A DNA stretch of 54,179 nucleotides from UBA1723 sp018066165. Lineage in GTDB: Bacteria; Bacteroidota; Bacteroidia; Bacteroidales; Paludibacteraceae. Each line of letters begins with the position of its first letter. Positions within the stretch are counted from its first letter, which is position 1. The notes beneath the pieces were generated by a model. It had not been told where the DNA came from. It did not search any database and saw nothing but the letters and a program-made list of their open reading frames with translations. Of the stretch, positions 49,828 through 54,179 are shown piece by piece. The DNA is taken from NCBI GenBank assembly GCA_018066165.1, contig JAGHRX010000099.1, positions 1 to 54,179 of the forward strand, given 5' to 3'. Made by a program: the position numbers and the translations under genes.

Positions 49828-50424
49828 ATGGAAGACAAGTATCTGACAATCAGTGGCCCGGCGGAGGGATTGTACAAAGAAAAGGGTAGTAAGTTTATTG
49901 CCTTTGCAATTCCTGTATCAAACGTCGAACAGATTAAGGCGATACTTGAGGAGAAACGTAAGGAGCATCACGACGCACGCCACGTCTGCTATGCCTATAT
50001 CTTAGGTGTGGATAAGGCGGATTATCGCAGCAATGATGATGGAGAACCGTCGGGTACGGCTGGGCGTCCGATACTTGGATCACTTCTTTCGGCAGGAGTG
50101 ACGAATGTGTTGATTGCTGTGGTGCGATATTTCGGCGGGACAAAACTTGGCACGAGTGGTTTGATCAACGCCTACAAAGTGGCGTCGGCTGACGCTTTGG
50201 AGAATGCTGAGATCATAGAGAAGACTGTGGATGTGGAGATTCATGTCACTTTTGATTATCTGGTGATGAATGATGTGATGAAGATAATAAAGGATGTCGC
50301 TCCACAGGTGTTGTCGCAACAGTTTGACAACGACTGCAAAATGGTGCTTTCCATTCGTCAGGGTGACGCTCCCAACTTGATTGAGAGACTGAAAAAAGTT
50401 GAATCACTCATGATTGAAGACTGA
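49828..50424 (+). CDS. YigZ/IMPACT family protein
   Basis: 198 residues. N-terminal UPF0029/IMPACT domain with the diagnostic DDGEPSGTAGRPIL (about 70-83) and VVRYFGGTKLGTSGLINAY (about 98-116), then a C-terminal ferredoxin-like DUF1949 region. The family is widely conserved; eukaryotic IMPACT regulates translation through Gcn2, while bacterial function is uncertain. Separated from the helicase by the hexameric hairpin repeat. Followed 16 bases later by a small exported protein gene. Confidence 0.92.
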   Translation: MEDKYLTISGPAEGLYKEKGSKFIAFAIPVSNVEQIKAILEEKRKEHHDARHVCYAYILGVDKADYRSNDDGEPSGTAGRPILGSLLSAGVTNVLIAVVRYFGGTKLGTSGLINAYKVASADALENAEIIEKTVDVEIHVTFDYLVMNDVMKIIKDVAPQVLSQQFDNDCKMVLSIRQGDAPNLIERLKKVESLMIED

Positions 50425-50440
50425 CATAATTAATACTGAT

Positions 50441-50998
50441 ATGAAAAAATTTATTCTTTTGACATTAGTCTCTTTGATTGCGTCTTTCGCAATGGGAGAA
50501 GAGAAAAAGAAATCCAGCACGGCTGATATTCTTTCCAATATCTTGTCGAACACAGGAGGTGGTTATTCCTACGACACAGATGGCAACGGAAAATCACAGG
50601 GTTTTTGGCTGACAACTGGATATACATTCAGAGTAGATAACAAATTGTCGGTATCTCCACGTTTCGTCTACAACTGGGATAAATACAGCTGCAAGGACGG
50701 ATACTCCGCTGATTACAAGTCTGTCCGTATTCCGGTCAGAGCCGACTACAGCCTTCTCAGCAATAGCAGTATTTCTCTTGGAGCTTACGGAGGAGTGGAT
50801 GCTGAGAAAATCTTAAGAGTGTCGAACAACACTTATGGATACGACGTCCGACCATTCCAATGCTCTGTTTTTGCGGGAGCTTCAGGACGAATCGCCAATG
50901 TTGTGTCGGTAAATGTCGGCTATAGAATAGGTTTGCTTTCCTTCTATGAGGATGGCGTTGGAAGAAACAAAGGTTTTGAGTTTTCATTCAATTTCTAA
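50441..50998 (+). CDS. Small outer-membrane beta-barrel-like protein
   Basis: 185 residues from ATG 50441 (MKKFILLTLVSLIASFAMG signal peptide); a TTG nine codons upstream is less likely. After a short polar linker, alternating strands (GFWLTTGYTFRVDNKLSVSPRFVYNW, VRIPVRADYSLLSNSSISLGAYGGV) and a C-terminal Phe (FEFSFNF) fit an eight-stranded outer-membrane barrel. No known family is certain. Short gap from the YigZ gene suggests cotranscription. Confidence 0.75.
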   Translation: MKKFILLTLVSLIASFAMGEEKKKSSTADILSNILSNTGGGYSYDTDGNGKSQGFWLTTGYTFRVDNKLSVSPRFVYNWDKYSCKDGYSADYKSVRIPVRADYSLLSNSSISLGAYGGVDAEKILRVSNNTYGYDVRPFQCSVFAGASGRIANVVSVNVGYRIGLLSFYEDGVGRNKGFEFSFNF

Positions 50999-51030
50999 CG
51001 ATAAAGAATCAGTTTTTGAAATAAAAAAAC

Positions 51031-51038
51031 TAATTTTG
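51031..51038 (+). promoter_or_regulatory. Promoter -7 element for the DUF4254-GT9 genes
   Basis: TAATTTTG on the plus strand, 27 bases before the ATG at 51066. It lies inside the longer possible reading frame, supporting the internal start. Confidence 0.5.
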
Positions 51039-51065
51039 ACGGAGATTTTAATAAAATTAGATATA

Positions 51066-51674
51066 ATGAGCTTTAGTTCAGACGCAAACAAAATATTTAA
51101 TCAGGTTGTCGCAGACTATCACAAGAGCGACGACGTTGATGCTCAGATGAAGAATCCGTATCAGGCAGGTACGATTGAGGCGGTGTTATATTTGAAGAAT
51201 TGGATCGATTCAGTACAATGGCATTTGGAGGATATCATACGTGATCCGCAGATCGATCCAGTTGAGGCGTTGAAGATCAAGCGTCGTATTGATAAGTCGA
51301 ATCAGGATCGTACGGACCTTGTGGAGAGAATCGACAGTTATTTCTTGGAGAAATATCAGTCGGTGAATGTCAAGCCTACAGCTGTAATCAACACAGAGTC
51401 GCCAGCTTGGGCAATCGATCGTCTATCAATCCTGGCGTTGAAGATTTATCATATGCAGGCTGAGGTAGACCGTAAGGATGTCGACGCTGCTCATATCGAG
51501 GCATGTCAGAAAAAGCTGAATGTTCTTCTTGAGCAGAGAGTTGATTTGTCGTCGGCTATCGATCAGTTGATTTTAGACATTGAAAACGGAGATCGCTACA
51601 TGAAGGTCTACAAGCAGATGAAAATGTACAACGATCCAAATCTTAACCCTGTGCTTTACGCAGCAGGCAAGTAG
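51066..51674 (+). CDS. DUF4254 protein
   Basis: 202 residues from ATG 51066; an in-frame start at 50946 would overlap the barrel gene by 53 bases and contain the promoter. All-helical protein: MSFSSDANKIFNQVVADYHKSDDV, WHLEDIIRDPQIDP, LKIKRRIDKSNQDRTDLVERID, SPAWAIDRLSILALKIYHMQAE. The family is of unknown function and is typically found beside glycosyltransferase family 9 genes in Bacteroidota, as here (8 bases to the next gene). A role in LPS or glycan assembly is inferred from that linkage. Confidence 0.85.
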   Translation: MSFSSDANKIFNQVVADYHKSDDVDAQMKNPYQAGTIEAVLYLKNWIDSVQWHLEDIIRDPQIDPVEALKIKRRIDKSNQDRTDLVERIDSYFLEKYQSVNVKPTAVINTESPAWAIDRLSILALKIYHMQAEVDRKDVDAAHIEACQKKLNVLLEQRVDLSSAIDQLILDIENGDRYMKVYKQMKMYNDPNLNPVLYAAGK

Positions 51675-51682
51675 GCAATATA

Positions 51683-52705
51683 ATGGCGAAGAGAGTATTG
51701 TTGATGAGATTGTCGGCGATGGGCGACGTTGCGATGACAGTGCCTGTCGTGGCTTCGTTTGCAAAAGCTTATCCCGACGTCGCTATCACTATGCTTTCTG
51801 CTCCACGTTTGCTGCCATTGTTCGCCAACATTCCCAACCTCACTTTTGTCGGAGTTGACAAAGGTGGCGCACATAAAGGAATCAAGGGGCTTCTTAAACT
51901 AAGCAAGGAGATTACCGCCGACGGCAAGTTTGATCAGATGGTCGATCTTCATGATGTCCTACGCAGCAAACTGCTTCGTACATTCATGAGATTAAAGGGA
52001 ACAAAGATCACTGTTGTTGACAAGGGCAGGGCAGAGAAGAAGGCATTGGTCAACGGGAAAAACAAGTCTCAGTTGAAACCGATGATCCAGCGCTACAAAG
52101 AAGCGTTTGAGAAAGCCGGATATACGTTTGAGATCGATTATCCTGGTTTCAATCCAAACTCAGGAATTGATTTTAATGCGGAGTTGAATCTACAGTCCCA
52201 CGTCGCCAACATAGGAATTGCTCCATTTGCTCAGCATGAAGGCAAAATCTATCCGTTGGATAAGATGGAGAAAGTGGTTGGGACATTGTCTGGCCGCAAT
52301 ATAGGAATCTACCTTTTCGGTGGCGGGCAGAAAGAGGAAGCGGTTTTCAATTCATGGGTGGAGAAATATCCCAACGTCGCATCGCTTTCGGGAAAATACA
52401 AACTGCAGGAAGAGATGGCGGCGATGAAGCAGATGGACCTTATGGTCACGATGGATTCGGCAAATATGCATCTCGCTTCTTTGTGCGGAGTCAAGGTCGT
52501 TTCTATTTGGGGGGCGACACATCCATATATGGGCTTTTATGGTTTTGGCCAGAATAAGGAAGACGCGATAGTCGCCAACTTGGATTGCCAGCCATGTTCG
52601 GCCTACGGAAATAAACCATGCAAACACGGAGACCGACGCTGCATGATGCAGATCACACCGGAGATGGTTTGCAAGAAACTTCTGAACATTCTAAAAATTG
52701 ATTAA
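51683..52705 (+). CDS. Glycosyltransferase family 9 (heptosyltransferase-like)
   Basis: 340 residues. GT-B fold: N-terminal RVLLMRLSAMGDVAMTVPVVASF, central IGIAPFAQHEGKIYPLDKMEKVV, and the C-terminal nucleotide-sugar region LMVTMDSANMHLASLCGVKVVSIWGATHPYMGFYGFG, matching the ADP-heptose:LPS heptosyltransferase superfamily. Transfers a sugar to LPS core or a related glycan at the inner-membrane cytoplasmic face; the donor is not certain. C-terminal Cys cluster (CQPCSAYGNKPCKHGDRRCM), seen in Bacteroidota members, could bind metal. Operon with DUF4254. Confidence 0.9.
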   Translation: MAKRVLLMRLSAMGDVAMTVPVVASFAKAYPDVAITMLSAPRLLPLFANIPNLTFVGVDKGGAHKGIKGLLKLSKEITADGKFDQMVDLHDVLRSKLLRTFMRLKGTKITVVDKGRAEKKALVNGKNKSQLKPMIQRYKEAFEKAGYTFEIDYPGFNPNSGIDFNAELNLQSHVANIGIAPFAQHEGKIYPLDKMEKVVGTLSGRNIGIYLFGGGQKEEAVFNSWVEKYPNVASLSGKYKLQEEMAAMKQMDLMVTMDSANMHLASLCGVKVVSIWGATHPYMGFYGFGQNKEDAIVANLDCQPCSAYGNKPCKHGDRRCMMQITPEMVCKKLLNILKID

Positions 52706-52747
52706 TAGATAATTATCGTTTGCATAAAACGAAAACTAAGATAAATA

Positions 52748-53839
52748 ATGGAAAAAATCATATTAACAGGAGACAGACCAACTGGTAAGTTGCACCTTGG
52801 ACACTATGTAGGCTCATTGAAGAGACGTGTCGAGTTGCAGAATTCAGGATTGTATGACAAGATTTTCATCATGATCGCCGACGCACAGGCGTTGACTGAT
52901 AACGCAGATAATCCAGAGAAGGTTCGCCAGAACATCATTGAGGTGGCTCTTGACTATCTTTCTGTAGGTTTGGATCCGACAAAGTCGACAATCTTCATTC
53001 AGAGCCAGGTGGCTGAGCTATGTGAGTTGGCTTTCTATTATATGAATCTTGTGACTGTCTCACGTTTGCAGAGAAATCCAACAGTAAAGACAGAGATCAA
53101 GTTGAGAAACTTCGAGGCTAACATTCCTGTCGGCTTCTTCTGTTATCCAATCTCACAGGCGGCTGATATCACAGCGTTCAAGGCGACAACAGTGCCAGTA
53201 GGAGAGGACCAGGCTCCAATGATCGAGCAGACACGTGAGATCGTAAACAGATTCAACCACATCTACGGAGAGACATTGGTTGAGCCAAATATCCTATTGC
53301 CAGACAATGCGGCTTGCTTGCGTTTGCCAGGAACAGACGGAAAGGCAAAGATGAGTAAGTCTCTTGGCAACTGTATCTACCTTTCTGATTCAGAAGCAGA
53401 CGTACAGAAGAAGGTTAAGTCGATGTTTACTGATCCAACACACTTGAAGGTGTCTGATCCAGGTAAACTTGAGGGAAATGCCGTCTTCACATATCTTGAC
53501 GCGTTCAGCCGTGACGAGCACTTCGCGGAGTTCCTTCCTGAGTATGCTAATCTGCAGGAGTTGAAGGACCACTACACAAGAGGTGGACTTGGCGACATGA
53601 AGGTCAAAATGTTCTTGAACTCAATTCTTCAGGAAGAGTTGAATCCAATCCGAGCAAGAAGAAAAGAGCTTGAGAAAGATATCGAGGAAATTTACAGAAT
53701 CTTGAAGAAGGGTTCTGATATCGCGAGAGAAAAAGCCGCACAGACATTGTCAGAGGTTCGCGCATCAATGAAGATTAATTATTTCGACGACGCCGAACTA
53801 ATCAAGGCACAAGCAGCAAAGTACTCAAGCGCAGAGTAA
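52748..53839 (+). CDS. trpS: Tryptophanyl-tRNA synthetase
   Basis: 363 residues. Class I signatures: HLGH in PTGKLHLGHYVGSL (HIGH motif) and KMSKS in GKAKMSKSLGN. Core PVGEDQAPMIEQTREIVNRFN binds tRNA/Trp-AMP. Charges tRNA-Trp in the cytoplasm. Length and motifs are typical of the bacterial enzyme. Followed by a strong terminator 13 bases after the stop. Confidence 0.96.
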   Translation: MEKIILTGDRPTGKLHLGHYVGSLKRRVELQNSGLYDKIFIMIADAQALTDNADNPEKVRQNIIEVALDYLSVGLDPTKSTIFIQSQVAELCELAFYYMNLVTVSRLQRNPTVKTEIKLRNFEANIPVGFFCYPISQAADITAFKATTVPVGEDQAPMIEQTREIVNRFNHIYGETLVEPNILLPDNAACLRLPGTDGKAKMSKSLGNCIYLSDSEADVQKKVKSMFTDPTHLKVSDPGKLEGNAVFTYLDAFSRDEHFAEFLPEYANLQELKDHYTRGGLGDMKVKMFLNSILQEELNPIRARRKELEKDIEEIYRILKKGSDIAREKAAQTLSEVRASMKINYFDDAELIKAQAAKYSSAE

Positions 53840-53852
53840 TTTGTCAACATAT

Positions 53853-53898
53853 AAGAGTCAAGAATTTGAATTAATTTGGATTCTTGACTCTTTTTTTT
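53853..53898 (+). terminator. Intrinsic terminator of trpS
   Basis: Perfect 13-bp arms AAGAGTCAAGAAT/ATTCTTGACTCTT with a 14-base loop, followed by a run of T. Confidence 0.9.
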
Positions 53899-54032
53899 AA
53901 TTTTGCCGAAAAGTATATTACCATCCGGCTAGAGAAAGGAGGAATTTTAACAGTCGGTTAGTCCTTATGTAGAGAAGAAACGGCAGTTTGAGGATTTTTG
54001 AAGAGAGCAGAATCTCAAAGGCAGGTTTTTTC
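53898..54032 (+). ncRNA. Possible small RNA downstream of trpS
   Basis: TAATTTTG at 53898-53905 matches the promoter consensus. About 90 bases downstream TTTGAG pairs with CTCAAA (spacer about 21 bases), and GGCAGGTTTTTTC follows at once, as in an intrinsic terminator. No ORF or known RNA family is recognised. Low confidence. Confidence 0.3.
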
Positions 54033-54179
54033 TACTAACAACACTATTAATTCTATATGCCAAACACTAATGCCCATGAAACAATTCAACAGAAGTTAAC
54101 ATTAACTGTGAAAATGTGTTAAATAACATTTTTACTACATTCTTTGTGCAAACAAGCGAATGTTTTTGCTCTATTATGC
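53899..54179. other. Terminal non-coding stretch
   Basis: Apart from the possible small RNA, the last 280 bases show no gene. The AT-rich end (54100-54179) looks like an upstream region of a gene beyond the window. Confidence 0.6.

Noticed and set aside
50946..51065. N-terminal extension of the DUF4254 protein
   Set aside because: It would overlap the preceding gene and include the -7 promoter; conserved sequence starts at 51066.
1..54179. tRNA and rRNA genes
   Set aside because: No cloverleaf with a TTCGAATC-type T-loop or rRNA-like segment was noticed in the gaps; a covariance-model search would be decisive.

Overview
The window looks like a chromosomal segment of a Bacteroidales (Bacteroidota) bacterium. 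The supporting signs are: about twenty promoters with the Bacteroidota -7 consensus TAnnTTTG, an N-succinylornithine-type transcarbamylase for arginine synthesis, an Omp85 protein made as a lipoprotein (TamL) alongside TamB, many exported lipoproteins, and a fused aspartokinase/homoserine dehydrogenase next to a phosphoglycerate-mutase-like protein. I cannot name the genus. No rRNA, tRNA or CRISPR array was seen.

Layout. 1-3.8 kb: threonine genes on the minus strand (thrA and a proposed homoserine kinase). 4.0-5.6 kb: a tandem pair of small Kdo/WaaP-like kinases. 5.8-7.6 kb: typA/bipA. 7.8-9.9 kb: three tandem FKBP prolyl isomerases (one apparently cytoplasmic, one exported, one lipoprotein). 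10-12.7 kb: a pentapeptide-repeat lipoprotein and a papain-like protease lipoprotein. 13-19.2 kb: a BASS-family transporter, a small membrane protein and tamB. 19.3-28.5 kb: tsaD, a hotdog thioesterase, a BspA-type LRR protein coupled to a thioredoxin-like lipoprotein, a lipocalin-like lipoprotein, a phosphohexomutase, tamL and a helical-repeat protein resembling AlkD.

28.7-38.6 kb is an AT-richer accessory island. It holds an unexplained three-gene overlapping operon (DUF4417-like protein, small HxH protein, acidic protein), an XRE-ImmA/IrrE regulator divergent from a single-chain type IIG/ISP-like restriction-modification enzyme, and two AAA ATPases of different subfamilies. Each ATPase is bracketed by its own direct repeats, and a degenerate tandem repeat array lies between them. 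This ATPase/repeat arrangement is the most unusual structure in the window.

38.7-47.6 kb returns to core genes: aquaporin, argF', proA, an OstA/LptA-like protein, and three consecutive SurA/PpiD-like genes, which together form an outer-membrane biogenesis block. 47.9-53.8 kb holds a DEAD-box helicase, a YigZ/IMPACT protein, a small beta-barrel protein, DUF4254 plus a family-9 glycosyltransferase, and trpS. The last 340 bases hold a terminator and a possible small RNA.

Theme. Much of the core content serves envelope assembly: TamB/TamL, SurA-like chaperones, FKBPs, OstA, heptosyltransferase-like GT9, LPS-kinase-like proteins and lipoproteins. Intergenic space carries several repeat families: a GC-rich hairpin element (six copies), a shared terminator stem, and hexameric RACGNN arrays that abut stop codons.
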